Shown: piece by piece, positions 53,324-62,704 of the stretch
How the letters are laid out: each line of letters starts with the position of its first letter
How positions within the stretch are numbered: position 1 is the stretch's first letter
NCBI GenBank assembly: GCA_040400085.1
Contig: JBBAQX010000011.1
Coordinates: 1 to 64,000 of the forward strand
Length of the DNA stretch: 64,000 nucleotides
Direction: 5' to 3'
Source: HNR sp040400085
GTDB taxonomy: Bacteria > Actinomycetota > Actinomycetes > Actinomycetales > Microbacteriaceae
Notes under the pieces: generated by a model
Told to the model about the DNA's origin: nothing
Database searches by the model: none
What the model saw: only the letters and a program-made list of their open reading frames with translations
Program-made: the position numbers and the translations under genes

Positions 53324-54772
53324 ATGACGCAGCGACTCTACGACTCTCGAACTCAGCAGCTAGAAGACTTTTCTCCCCGTGTGGAGGGAGCAGTTGGTCT
53401 CTATGTTTGTGGCCCGACGGTACAGTCCGCGCCTCACGTGGGGCACCTCCGCAGCGCCCTCGTCTACGATCAAATGCGCCGCTGGTTTAGCTACCAGGGA
53501 CTTGATGTTACCCTCGTGCGCAACGTGACAGACATCGACGATAAAATCCTCGACAACGCATCCCTCGCGCAGACCCAGGGCGCTACCGAACAGTGGTGGG
53601 CTCTGGCCTATAGAGTTGAGCGCCAATTTAACACAGCCTATGAGGCACTCGGGATTCTTCCACCCACATATGAGCCACGGGCAACAGCAAATATTCAGCA
53701 GATGATCGACCTCATCGAACGGCTGATTGAACGAGGGCACGCATACGCCGCCGGCGACGGAACCGCCAACGTCTACTTCGATACTGCCTCATGGCCTTCC
53801 TACGGCGAGCTGACCCGCCAGGGCGTCGACAAGATGGAGCCAGCCGCCGACTCTGATCCGCGAGGTAAGCGGAGCCCACACGATTTTGCGCTGTGGAAGG
53901 CACACAAGACGGACGAGCCCGAATCTGCCTCCTGGGATTCACCCTGGGGAAGGGGGCGTCCCGGCTGGCACATCGAGTGCTCGGCAATGTCAACGCGCTA
54001 TCTTGGGCCGGCTTTCGATATTCACGGGGGCGGCCTCGATCTTCGCTTTCCACACCATGAGAACGAACTCGCCCAATCCCGCGCAGTCGGTGACGAGTTT
54101 GCCGCGCATTGGATTCATAATGGGCTGGTTAACACGGGCGGGCAGAAGATGTCCAAATCCCTGGGCAACTCGATTTTTGCGGATGATCTGCTCGCTGCGG
54201 CCCGCCCTCTCGCGGTTCGTTACTTCCTCGGTTCCGCGCACTATCGTTCCACGCTCGACTTCACACAGGACTCGCTGACGGAGTCAGACGCGGCGCTTGA
54301 TCGCATCGAAACCTTCCTGAGCCGTTGGCGCAGAGAGGTCGGAGGGTTGTCGGATCTCGATTTGGCGGATGCTCGCGTACCCGATTCTTTCGCCGCGGCT
54401 ATGCTCGACGACTTCGCTATCCCGCAGGCCCTTGCCGTGCTCCACGAAACGGTGCGGGCTGGCAATGCCGCGCTTGACTCTGGGGAAAAAGAAGCCGCAA
54501 CCGGCTTTTTCACGGGTGCATGGGCTATTGTTAACGTTCTTGGTATCAACCCCCTCTCTGAGGAGTGGGCTGGATCGGACGATTCGTCCGCAATGGCCGC
54601 ATTGGAAACTCTGGTTGAGCACCTTCTTGCTGAGCGTCAGCAGGCACGAGAAAACCGCGATTATGCGGCGAGCGATCTGATCAGGGACACTCTCAATCGG
54701 GCTGGAATTACGCTCACAGACACGTCAATTGACAAAAACACGAACGGTTCACACTGGAGTCTCAATGGCTAA
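53324..54772 (+). CDS. cysS: Cysteinyl-tRNA synthetase
   Basis: This encodes 482 residues from ATG 53324 (MTQRLYDSRTQQLEDF); the frame opens at 53297 but that start adds unrelated residues. Class I signature HVGHLRSALVYD and KMSKSLGNSI are present; zinc-site Cys/His residues appear in YVCGPTVQ, HIECSAMS and DIHGGGLDLRFPHHENELAQS. It charges tRNA-Cys. Its stop overlaps the rlmB start by 8 bp. Confidence 0.95.
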   Translation: MTQRLYDSRTQQLEDFSPRVEGAVGLYVCGPTVQSAPHVGHLRSALVYDQMRRWFSYQGLDVTLVRNVTDIDDKILDNASLAQTQGATEQWWALAYRVERQFNTAYEALGILPPTYEPRATANIQQMIDLIERLIERGHAYAAGDGTANVYFDTASWPSYGELTRQGVDKMEPAADSDPRGKRSPHDFALWKAHKTDEPESASWDSPWGRGRPGWHIECSAMSTRYLGPAFDIHGGGLDLRFPHHENELAQSRAVGDEFAAHWIHNGLVNTGGQKMSKSLGNSIFADDLLAAARPLAVRYFLGSAHYRSTLDFTQDSLTESDAALDRIETFLSRWRREVGGLSDLDLADARVPDSFAAAMLDDFAIPQALAVLHETVRAGNAALDSGEKEAATGFFTGAWAIVNVLGINPLSEEWAGSDDSSAMAALETLVEHLLAERQQARENRDYAASDLIRDTLNRAGITLTDTSIDKNTNGSHWSLNG

Positions 54773-55790
54773 TAAACCACGCGCGGGCGCAGTCCGCAAA
54801 AAGAGTAGGGGAACCCCCGTTGGTTCCGGCGGTCAGGGTCGCCAGGCCCTCGAAGGGCGCAAGCCTACCCCGAAGGCAGAGGATCGGCCATATCATCCTG
54901 CCGGTAAGGCAAAGCTCGCACGCGAGCGTTACATCGCCGCCGGGGGGAGCAAGGTGGAAACGCGTAAGCCTGCCCGGTCCAATACCGGCTCTGCCGGGTC
55001 CCGCGGTGGAAGCCGCAAAAAAGACGATGACAGCGAGCTTGTAACCGGCCGCAATGCAGTTGTTGAGGCCCTACGTACCCGTATTCCCGCGAGCGCGCTC
55101 TATATCGCTGCCCGAATTGAGATGGATGACCGGGTGCGCGAGATCACCAATCTTGCCGTTCGCCGAGGCATCCCCGTTCTTGAGGTTATGCGTCCTGAGC
55201 TGGACCGTATGTGCAGTATCGACACCGTTCACCAGGGAGTCGTGCTGAAGGTTCCGCCTTATAAGTACGCGCATCCTCTCGAGATGGCCGATGCCATCCT
55301 GGCGTCGAATAAGACCCCGCTCTTCGTTGCGATTGATGGCGTTACCGATCCTCGTAACCTGGGCGCGATCATCCGTTCTACCGCTGCCTTTGGCGGGCAA
55401 GGTGTGATTGTACCGCAGCGCCGATCGGTTGGTGTGACTGCCTCAGCTTGGAAGACGTCGGCGGGTGCCGCGGCGCGCATCCCCGTATCAATGGCAGCAA
55501 ATCTGACTCAGACGCTCAAAGCGTTTAAAGAGCGTGGCATCTTTGTGATCGGACTCGACGGCGGGGGAGACGTTTCGCTGCCGGGGCTTGACCTCGCGAC
55601 GAGTCCTGTGGTTGTTGTGATCGGAAGCGAGGGCAAGGGGTTGTCCCGTCTCGTGACCGAGACATGCGATGCGGTTGTCTCCATACCTATTTCGGCAGCA
55701 ACCGAATCGCTCAACGCCGGTATTGCTGCGAGCGTAACCCTCTACGAGATCTCGCGTCTTCGTGCCGAGCAGTCAGCGACTCGCTCGTGA
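54765..55790 (+). CDS. rlmB: 23S rRNA 2'-O-methyltransferase RlmB/TrmH-like
   Basis: This encodes 341 residues from ATG 54765, inside the cysS stop. A basic, disordered N-terminus of about 85 residues precedes the SpoU domain: LVTGRNAVVEAL, substrate-binding region, and motifs FVAIDGVTDPRNLGAIIRSTAAFGG, VVVVIGSEGKGLSRLV and VSIPISAATESLNAGIAASVTLYEI. It is expected to methylate a guanosine in 23S rRNA (G2251-type). The cysS-rlmB order is conserved in actinobacteria. Confidence 0.93.
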   Translation: MANKPRAGAVRKKSRGTPVGSGGQGRQALEGRKPTPKAEDRPYHPAGKAKLARERYIAAGGSKVETRKPARSNTGSAGSRGGSRKKDDDSELVTGRNAVVEALRTRIPASALYIAARIEMDDRVREITNLAVRRGIPVLEVMRPELDRMCSIDTVHQGVVLKVPPYKYAHPLEMADAILASNKTPLFVAIDGVTDPRNLGAIIRSTAAFGGQGVIVPQRRSVGVTASAWKTSAGAAARIPVSMAANLTQTLKAFKERGIFVIGLDGGGDVSLPGLDLATSPVVVVIGSEGKGLSRLVTETCDAVVSIPISAATESLNAGIAASVTLYEISRLRAEQSATRS

Positions 55791-55838
55791 CGACTGAGCT
55801 GAGCTTTCGGTAGGTATCTTTTTACAGGCCATGGCTTG

Positions 55839-55878
55839 ATGATGGCGCTGTTCACTCCTGTGTGGACAGCGCCATCAT
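55839..55878. terminator. Bidirectional terminator after rlmB
   Basis: A 13-bp perfect stem (ATGATGGCGCTGT at 55839-55851 with its complement at 55866-55878) has a 14-base loop and is followed by TATTTCT. It lies between the convergent rlmB and Rv3235-family genes. Confidence 0.8.
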
Positions 55879-55906
55879 TATTTCTCTTGGTGAAGAAATT
55901 GAAATT

Positions 55907-56377
55907 CTAGAGTATTGCTAAAGAGGTTACCCGCCAGCGGCCCTCTGGCGACTCAAGTCGTACCGCTACCGCGCGCGTTCTTGTGCGCGAGTGAACGACT
56001 ACGACACCCTCAACGACTCCCTCTGCTGGCGAAGCGTATCGAACACGCCCGCACGCCATAGGTGTTCTTTTGGGTAGGTTATCCAGCGCCTGCTGCTTTT
56101 GCTGTCGGAGTGCCAATCGGTGTCTGACCATTCTTGTGACCGGCTCAGACAGCCATCGTGCGATGGAATCAATATCTCGCAATCCGGCAATCACCTCTAT
56201 GCTTCCGAGCGCGACGTTTTGAAGTATTGGCAGAGGATCACCGGGTGATGCTCGTTGCGGCCGATCTGGAGGATCAGGAGATTGCATATCAAGATCTGAT
56301 ACAAGGACGAGGTTTGGTCGTAGAATCGAGGCCGGTGAGGCGTCGGCTATGCGCTGCGGCTGGGCGGCAGGTGACAT
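55907..56377 (-). CDS. Rv3235-family protein (DUF6459)
   Basis: This encodes 156 residues. The C-terminal half (DIDSIARWLSEPVTRMVRHRL...KRTPMACGRVRYASPAEGVVEGVVVVHSRTRTRAVAVRLESPEGRWRVTSLAIL) matches the actinobacterial Rv3235 family; it is NTF2-like in shape (strand-rich with a Trp near the end). The N-terminal 60 residues are variable and Pro-rich. Function is unknown. In mycobacteria the gene lies near secA and lpqB. The start is uncertain because several upstream codons are possible. Confidence 0.75.
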   Translation of the reverse strand: MSPAAQPQRIADASPASILRPNLVLVSDLDMQSPDPPDRPQRASPGDPLPILQNVALGSIEVIAGLRDIDSIARWLSEPVTRMVRHRLALRQQKQQALDNLPKRTPMACGRVRYASPAEGVVEGVVVVHSRTRTRAVAVRLESPEGRWRVTSLAIL

Positions 56378-56565
56378 TGGGACTTTCCTTTCTGCACTGG
56401 TGCTTGGTGCGCGACAGCGGAGAGAGCTTTTTCGCTCCCCCGCGGGGATAATCCTTGTAACTTACTTGTCGCGACGAACCGGGGTACAGTGCAAAAAGGC
56501 CCTGTGGACAAAATCGAGGTATGTGGAGGGCATTCTTCCCCCGCTTCGGGCATTAGGCTATTGCT

Positions 56566-58068
56566 GTGTCTACACTCAGCGATCTCGTCAACCAGCACTG
56601 CTCACGGAGCGAGGAGGATATCGAATGGCTCCACTTCCTTGTGGGGGATTGGCAGCTCCTGGCGGACCTTGCATTCGCCGATGTGGTGCTGTGGGTCCCC
56701 ACGGACAGCAACAGCTTTGTTGCTGTCGCTCATGCCCGTCCATCGAGCGCAGCAACTCTTTTCTACCGTGACGTTGTAGGCTCGATGGTTCGCGCCGAGT
56801 GGGAGGAGCAGGTGGGGTCGGCCTATTCGAGCTCGAAGATTGTGGAGTCAACCTCCCCGGCATGGTTCGAAGAAATGCCGATGAAGGTTCGAGCGATCCC
56901 AGTCATCCGAAGGCTTTCTGTGAACCAAGAAGATACCATCGGACCTATCGCGGTTATCACCGCCCATACAAATCTCAGCGATGCTAGAACGCCGTCTCGG
57001 CTGGAGGCAGCTTTCACCAGCAGCGCGGACGACCTTTTCCGGATGATTGCCTCGGGTGATTTTCCTGACTGGGGAACTCCTACAGGTCCGCGCAGGGGGG
57101 CTCCCCGTGCATCTGACGGTCTCCTCCGCCTTGATGTTGACGGGGCTGTCACCTTTGCCAGCCCAAATTCCCTCTCAGCATTCAACCGAATGGGGTTCGC
57201 TGAGGAGCTTGAGGGTGAATCCCTCGCGGAGATCACAACAGCACTCGTCGCGGGGGCCCACGCCGTAGATGAGTCTCTACCCGTTGTAGTGACGGGTCGT
57301 GCACCCTGGCGTACAGATATTGAGGCAAACGGTGTCACCCTGTCTATTCGTGCTATTCCAACCAGGATCGGCGGAACACGCACCGGTGCTCTCGTCTTGA
57401 CGAGGGACGTATCTGAGCTGCGTAACCAAGAGCAGGAGCTGATCACGAAGGACGCTACGATCCGGGAGATTCACCACCGGGTGAAGAACAACCTGCAGAC
57501 TGTGGCATCGCTGCTGAGGATTCAGGCGAGGAGGGCGCGGTCGGAGGAGGCACAGGAGGCGCTCGGACAGGCAATGCGTCGAGTCGCCGCTATCGCTGTT
57601 GTGCACGATACGCTGGCTACCGGCCTATCACAGAATGTGAACTTCGATGAGGTGTTCGACAGGGTCCTGATGCTTGTGACAGAGGTTGCGAGCACGCATA
57701 ACACCACGGCTCACCCGAAGAAGGAGGGCGAGTTCGGTGTACTTCCCAGCGAATACGCCACGCCGCTGGCCCTTGCCCTGACCGAACTCGTGACAAACGC
57801 CGTTGAGCATGGTCTCGCCGGCCAGGAGGGTAGCGTCACTATTCGAGCCGTTCGGAGCACCGACAGACTATGCGTGACGGTGACCGACACTGGCTCCGGT
57901 TTGCCCGAGGGGCAGGTCGGCGCGGGGCTCGGAACCCAAATCGTACGCACTCTTATCCAGGGTGAGCTTGGTGGAACCATTGATTGGCACACCATCGTTG
58001 GGTCTGGTACCGAGGTGACCATTGATATCCCACTTCGGTGGCTCAAAGCCTCTCAACAGGCTCACTAG
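56566..58068 (+). CDS. pdtaS: PdtaS-like sensor histidine kinase
   Basis: This encodes 500 residues from a GTG start (VSTLSDLV). A GAF-like domain (about 20-160) and a PAS-like domain (about 185-290) precede the HisKA_2-type dimerisation domain EIHHRVKNNLQTVASLLRIQARRARS (His303/304). The ATPase part has ALTELVTNAVEHGLAGQEG and DTGSGLPEGQVGAGLGTQIVRTLI. PdtaS phosphorylates the antitermination regulator PdtaR in mycobacteria; PdtaR is not in this window. No membrane segment is seen, so it is a cytosolic sensor. Confidence 0.9.
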   Translation: MSTLSDLVNQHCSRSEEDIEWLHFLVGDWQLLADLAFADVVLWVPTDSNSFVAVAHARPSSAATLFYRDVVGSMVRAEWEEQVGSAYSSSKIVESTSPAWFEEMPMKVRAIPVIRRLSVNQEDTIGPIAVITAHTNLSDARTPSRLEAAFTSSADDLFRMIASGDFPDWGTPTGPRRGAPRASDGLLRLDVDGAVTFASPNSLSAFNRMGFAEELEGESLAEITTALVAGAHAVDESLPVVVTGRAPWRTDIEANGVTLSIRAIPTRIGGTRTGALVLTRDVSELRNQEQELITKDATIREIHHRVKNNLQTVASLLRIQARRARSEEAQEALGQAMRRVAAIAVVHDTLATGLSQNVNFDEVFDRVLMLVTEVASTHNTTAHPKKEGEFGVLPSEYATPLALALTELVTNAVEHGLAGQEGSVTIRAVRSTDRLCVTVTDTGSGLPEGQVGAGLGTQIVRTLIQGELGGTIDWHTIVGSGTEVTIDIPLRWLKASQQAH

Positions 58069-58097
58069 AAACAGACTCACGAGAAGCGACTTCAACG

Positions 58098-58149
58098 ACG
58101 GATGCCCGTGGTACGAGTTCCGTAACGATCTCGTACCACGGGCATCCGT
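58098..58149. terminator. Perfect 20-bp hairpin between pdtaS and the LPQTG gene
   Basis: Bases 58098-58117 are exactly complementary to 58130-58149, with a 12-base loop. It lies between convergent genes, 30 bp from both stops. One side is followed by a T-rich run (GATTCTGTTTTG), so it can act as a terminator for pdtaS. Confidence 0.85.
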
Positions 58150-58178
58150 GATTCTGTTTTGAGTGGCGGGCAGCGGGC

Positions 58179-58652
58179 TTACTTCTGCGTGTTATCTTCG
58201 TCCGGCTGCTCGGGAGTTTCCGTGGCTGTGGGCTCCGTGGCTGCGGGTTCTGCCGACGCGGGTTCTGCTGGCGCGCCAAAGTTGACGGTCGGATCGGCCG
58301 AGGCAGCTGGAGCCTCGCCATCAGCAGAAGCCGAGCCTACGTGGGCTGAATCCGGGGAAACCCCCGTCGTATCTGCCTCGGGAGCACTCTCGATATCGGC
58401 GTCAGAGGAAGAACCTTCGGGGGCGTCATGCGCGCTCGTACCGCCCAGTTCGTTCGCAGCGGCTTCGTTCTGTTTGCGTCGGCGGATGCGCCCGGCGATG
58501 ATGAGCAAGGCGCCTACAGCAAGAACAATGACGGCGATGATGATGAAGAGCGCGATGCTCTGGCCTGTCTGCGGAAGGGCAGCGTTAGAGCTGGCCGCGA
58601 CTGACTCGGATACTGGGGAAATTGCGTTGGCTGCGTTAACGAACATTCTCAT
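58179..58652 (-). CDS. Single-pass membrane protein with an internal LPQTG motif
   Basis: This encodes 157 residues. A short N-terminus contains LPQTG at residues 26-30, followed by one transmembrane segment (about 33-53) and a basic stop-transfer (RIRRRKQ). About 95 further residues are acidic, Ser/Ala/Glu/Pro-rich and probably cytosolic. LPxTG-TM-basic is the C-terminal sorting signal of sortase substrates, but here it is N-terminal and the tail continues. No sortase gene is in the window. It is either a mimic or a protein whose long tail remains inside. Function is unknown. Confidence 0.6.
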   Translation of the reverse strand: MRMFVNAANAISPVSESVAASSNAALPQTGQSIALFIIIAVIVLAVGALLIIAGRIRRRKQNEAAANELGGTSAHDAPEGSSSDADIESAPEADTTGVSPDSAHVGSASADGEAPAASADPTVNFGAPAEPASAEPAATEPTATETPEQPDEDNTQK

Positions 58653-58756
58653 ACTTTACCGCTCGTCGCAGACAACTTGTAGAGAAAATCTGTGTGAAGT
58701 GTGAAACTCGCGTGTGAATGCACGCTTTTGGGGGGTGGCACGCGTAGGGTGACGGT

Positions 58757-61700
58757 GTGTGGACTGTGGAAAGAAGGCGCAAAACGAGCGCCAATAAGCC
58801 AGAAGAATCGGCGCGTGAAGCCGCCCTGGGCGATGCCGTAGCGCAGAGCGCGCCCGAAAACAGGGTGGGCGAGAGCAATAACGACACACCGGCAACCTCT
58901 GCAGCTGTGAACATGAGCTCTGTTGCTCCCGCACCGGAGGACATGTTTGAACCTGCGCCCGAGCCTCATTTGCTGGCGGTTGATCATTTTGCCGAAGAAC
59001 ATCACCGATGGAAAGAAGAACTTTCACAGGTCGGCGGGCGCTCGCCACTTCTTTATTTTGAAGACACCCCACGCACGCGCCTAGAGCTGTCCACGACACA
59101 CCCCGGGGGTCTTCCCCAATTCATTACAGGTCAAAAGATTCTCCTGTCGAGCCTCATCAGAGACGACCTCGCCCTGAGAAACGCTCGTCTTGCAGCAGGA
59201 GAGATCACCGATAAAGCGATTGAGATGCGCAGCGTGCGCGGAATCGAAACGATCCACCTGGGAATTGGTCTGGCCAAGTGGCATTTCGAGGGTGAAGATT
59301 TTACCGCACCCGTTCTGATGCGTCCACTCGCTATTCGTCGCTATGGTAGGGATTTCGAGCTCAAGCTCAAGTCCCGCCCATTCTTCAACCCCGCCCTTGC
59401 CCGCGCGCTGAGCATCCAATACGGGATGCAGATCGACGTGGATAGTTTCGTCGCACTATCTCTGGAATCCGGCGTGTTTAAGCCGCAACCCGTTATTGAC
59501 AGGCTGCGTGCGATGACAGCCCACATCGCTAACTTTGCTGTTCAGCCAAGGCTGATCGTGTCATCCTTCAGCGAGGTAGCGAGCGATATGGTCGCCGATG
59601 CCAGGAATCTTGATCATCCGGTACTCAACGCCGTTGCCGGAAGCGAATTCGCGCGCAGGCAGATTGCGGAGTCTTTTGAACCGTCGCCCGTAACCTCTCC
59701 TAACGATAGAAGCCCGGAAACCGACCGACTTCTGTTGGACACCGACAGCGAACAAGACGAAGTCGTTTGCCAGATCGAGGCCGGGCACTCAATCGTGGTC
59801 CAGACGTTACCAGGTACCGGGGGAACCCAAACTGTAGTAAACGCCGCAGGTGCCCTTATCGCGCGGAATCGGCGAGTCCTGATCGTGTCCTCGCGTCGGG
59901 CCACGCTTGACGGCATCAGCCACCGCTTTGCCAGAGTCGGTCTCGCCGGCCTCGGAGCAAGTCCCCGTATCTTGCGCCGAAACCTCGTTGAGTCCATCAA
60001 GAGAAACGAATCGGTTCAGGCCCCTCAAATGGGGGATGTTGACGATGCTCTGGTGCGTCTTCGTCGCGTGATCCTGGATTACCAGGGTTCGCTTGAGAAC
60101 ATCGACCCGGTGCTGGGCATCTCCCCAATACAGGCAGTCCGTGAGCTCACCCGACTCGCTGTGAGCGAGCATCCACCATCGACAACCGCCCGGCTGGATG
60201 ATGTCGCGCTTGAGTCGCTCTCCACGGGCCGAGACAGCATCGTGCAGGACCTCACAGAGGCGGCCTCACTCGGACAGTTCCAATACGGACCGGATGACTC
60301 ACCATGGTATGGAGTGACGTTCGCTGCGACGGATGATGCCAGGCGCGCGCACCGCACCGCTCAGACGCTCCACGAAAACGATTTTCCGCGGCTGTTGAGT
60401 CTGTCGACCACTCTCATCGAGCAGACTTCGATGCGTCCCTTCCAGACGCTCACTGAAATGGGTGTGTACCTGCGTCTGTTGATGGGCATCCGAGAGTCTC
60501 TCGATCGCTTTACCCCCGAGGTATACGACAGGTCGCTGACAGAACTGATTTCTGCACACGCTACGCGCGGGGGAGCCGACGATATGTCTCCTGCCAACCG
60601 TCGTCGCCTCCGCCGCCTCGCCCGCGAATATGTTCGGCCGGGCGTGAACGTGACAGACATGCTCGAATCCCTTCGTCAGATTCAACAACAACGGCTGCTC
60701 TGGCAGCGTTACACATCCGTTGCCGGTACTCGCCCGGAAGTTCCCGTGGGAATCTCGGACGTTTTGGTGAGTTATCAGGCTGTGTTTGAGAATTGTGCGC
60801 TGCTTGACGATGTGCTTGCAAACACGGGAACCGAACGTGCCCTCAAGAGTCAGAGCATCGAAGATACCCAATACTTGATCCGGGAACTGGCCGCAGAATC
60901 CGAGGTGTTGCAGAACATCCAGGAACGGACATCCCTTCTTGAGAGATTGAACGATGCCCACATGGGTCCGCTGCTTGAGGATCTATCTGAACGCCACGTG
61001 GCAGCGGATCAGGTTGCTGCTGAGCTTGAGCAGGCGTGGTGGCAATCTGCGCTCGAGCGGATGCTGCAGACCAATAAGTCTTTGCTCAGCGCAAACACGA
61101 CGGTCCTTGATCGCCTTGAGGCTGACTTTAAGCTTGTTGATGATGCGCATGCCTCTGCGAACGGCCAGGTCATGTCGGCACAACGTGCTGCCGCCTGGAA
61201 AATTGCGCTCGTTGACTATCCGCAGGAGGCGCACGCACTTCGGTCTTTGCTTAAGGCTGATCGCGCCACCCCCGAACGGCTCATCAACTCGGCCCCTCAT
61301 CTCATGGATCTGCTCGCCCCCGTGTGGCTCATGAGTCCTTACGAGGTTGCGAACCTTCCCGAGGGGCTCACCTTTGACGCTGTTCTTTTGGTGGATGCCG
61401 GGGCCAACACTTTCGTAGAAACGATCGGTGCCGTGCGTCGCGCTCGTCAGGTAGTCGCATTCGGAGACCCAGTTACGCAAACTCCTTCGGCCTTCGAGAT
61501 CGCTATTACCGCGCCGCGAGAAGACGGTGACCCTGTCCCCGTGGCCGATGTTGACGAGCTTCATGCCCGTTCTGCGCTTTCTGTCCTTGCCGAGCTTTTG
61601 CCCTGTTACAAGCTCACGCGGAGCTACAGGGCTGGAGGCGAAGATCTCGCGGAACTCATCAATACGCGCTTTTACGGTGGGCAAATTGTCTCGTTGCCGT

Positions 61701-62620
61701 GGGCCGGTAGTTTCCTTGGGCATAACAGCCTCACCTACGATTTCGTGAAGGGCGGGCATGGGCTGCCCGACCGTGTCACGGGAGCTGTCGAGAGTACGGA
61801 TGCCGAGGTCGAGCGAGTTGTGTCCCTCGTCGTTGAGCATGCTTCGCAGCGCCCACGCGAGACGCTGATGGTGATAACCGCTAGCGCGCGTCACGCGGTT
61901 CGCGTTCATCAGGCCGTGCTGAGCGCATTCTCGAAGAGGCCTGAGCTGGGCGACTTCCTGCTGGGAGACCGTTCCGAACCGTTCGCCGTGATGACCATCG
62001 AACAAGCAACCGCGCAGAGTCGTGACAGGGTGATTTTCTCGGTTGGATATGGACGCACCCCTCATGGACGCGTGCTCTCTAACTTTGGGGCCCTTGCCCG
62101 ACCCGGTGGGGAGCGCCTGCTTGCAGTGGCGATGACCCGTGCGCGCCGTGCCATGACCATTGTGTCGTGTTTTCACCCCGATGATCTCGATCACAATCGC
62201 CGCCTGCACGGCGTCGCCGCGCTCGCGGAGGTTCTTGCCGCGGTCGAGCCGGGGGATGCCCCTGCTCAGATACCGGGAGAGACCGATCCGATGCTCGCGG
62301 ATCTTGCAGAGCGACTGCGAGGCCTGGGGCTTTCTGTTGCGCTTGACTATGGTGCGGGTTTGCCTCTTGTTGCGTCTTATGGTGGAAAGGCAATCGCTAT
62401 CGAAACCGATTTCGCTTTGGCCCCGACCGGATTACGCGAGGCTTTGCGCTTGCGCCCGGCTGTGCTTCGCCGCCTTGGCTGGCACTACCTGAGGGTACAC
62501 AGCTTTGATCTGTTCAGCGACCCGGACTCTGTTGCTATCCGTATCGCAACGGTTGTGGGATACGGAGTATCATCCGATGCCAAGCCTGCTACCGAGGCAG
62601 CATCACGCAGCATTGGTTGA
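58757..62620 (+). CDS. Large superfamily I helicase-like protein with altered Walker A
   Basis: This encodes 1287 residues from a GTG start. The N-terminal 300 residues are unlike helicases (includes LPQFITGQKILLSSLIRDDL). From about 340 a helicase-like core appears: motif I reads LPGTGGTQTVVNAAG (about 352-359), with Thr-free GG in place of the usual GK, so the Walker Lys is missing. Motif VI-like ERLLAVAMTRARRAMTIVSCF is at about 1115-1138. The end (REALRLRPAVLRRLGWHYLRVHSFDLF) resembles the small MTES_1575/Vsr-like nuclease fold fused to many helicases. It may be a non-hydrolysing helicase-derived protein. It ends inside a 9-bp tandem repeat. Confidence 0.8.
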   Translation: MWTVERRRKTSANKPEESAREAALGDAVAQSAPENRVGESNNDTPATSAAVNMSSVAPAPEDMFEPAPEPHLLAVDHFAEEHHRWKEELSQVGGRSPLLYFEDTPRTRLELSTTHPGGLPQFITGQKILLSSLIRDDLALRNARLAAGEITDKAIEMRSVRGIETIHLGIGLAKWHFEGEDFTAPVLMRPLAIRRYGRDFELKLKSRPFFNPALARALSIQYGMQIDVDSFVALSLESGVFKPQPVIDRLRAMTAHIANFAVQPRLIVSSFSEVASDMVADARNLDHPVLNAVAGSEFARRQIAESFEPSPVTSPNDRSPETDRLLLDTDSEQDEVVCQIEAGHSIVVQTLPGTGGTQTVVNAAGALIARNRRVLIVSSRRATLDGISHRFARVGLAGLGASPRILRRNLVESIKRNESVQAPQMGDVDDALVRLRRVILDYQGSLENIDPVLGISPIQAVRELTRLAVSEHPPSTTARLDDVALESLSTGRDSIVQDLTEAASLGQFQYGPDDSPWYGVTFAATDDARRAHRTAQTLHENDFPRLLSLSTTLIEQTSMRPFQTLTEMGVYLRLLMGIRESLDRFTPEVYDRSLTELISAHATRGGADDMSPANRRRLRRLAREYVRPGVNVTDMLESLRQIQQQRLLWQRYTSVAGTRPEVPVGISDVLVSYQAVFENCALLDDVLANTGTERALKSQSIEDTQYLIRELAAESEVLQNIQERTSLLERLNDAHMGPLLEDLSERHVAADQVAAELEQAWWQSALERMLQTNKSLLSANTTVLDRLEADFKLVDDAHASANGQVMSAQRAAAWKIALVDYPQEAHALRSLLKADRATPERLINSAPHLMDLLAPVWLMSPYEVANLPEGLTFDAVLLVDAGANTFVETIGAVRRARQVVAFGDPVTQTPSAFEIAITAPREDGDPVPVADVDELHARSALSVLAELLPCYKLTRSYRAGGEDLAELINTRFYGGQIVSLPWAGSFLGHNSLTYDFVKGGHGLPDRVTGAVESTDAEVERVVSLVVEHASQRPRETLMVITASARHAVRVHQAVLSAFSKRPELGDFLLGDRSEPFAVMTIEQATAQSRDRVIFSVGYGRTPHGRVLSNFGALARPGGERLLAVAMTRARRAMTIVSCFHPDDLDHNRRLHGVAALAEVLAAVEPGDAPAQIPGETDPMLADLAERLRGLGLSVALDYGAGLPLVASYGGKAIAIETDFALAPTGLREALRLRPAVLRRLGWHYLRVHSFDLFSDPDSVAIRIATVVGYGVSSDAKPATEAASRSIG

Positions 62621-62659
62621 TGCGGTTGATGCGGTTGATGCGGTTGATGCGGTTGATGC
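62615..62659 (+). repeat. Five perfect 9-bp tandem repeats over the helicase stop
   Basis: GGTTGATGC is repeated five times without error from 62615. The first copy contains the stop codon TGA (62618-62620) of the helicase-like gene. The unit is 9 bp, so frame is kept, and each copy carries an in-frame TGA. Such a tract may change length by slippage without affecting the protein. Confidence 0.9.
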
Positions 62660-62704
62660 GGGATATATGTTTTTGGTGAAGCGTCGCGACGGACATAAAC
62701 GTTG

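Noticed and set aside
58179..58652. Ordinary sortase substrate
   Set aside because: The LPQTG motif is near the N-terminus and followed by a long tail, and no sortase gene is seen in the window.
60983..62209. 408-codon minus-strand ORF
   Set aside because: It is wholly antisense to the helicase-like gene, whose frame has recognisable motifs; a shadow of codon bias.
62615..62659. CRISPR array
   Set aside because: Units are 9 bp with no spacers; simple tandem repeat only, and no cas genes are present.
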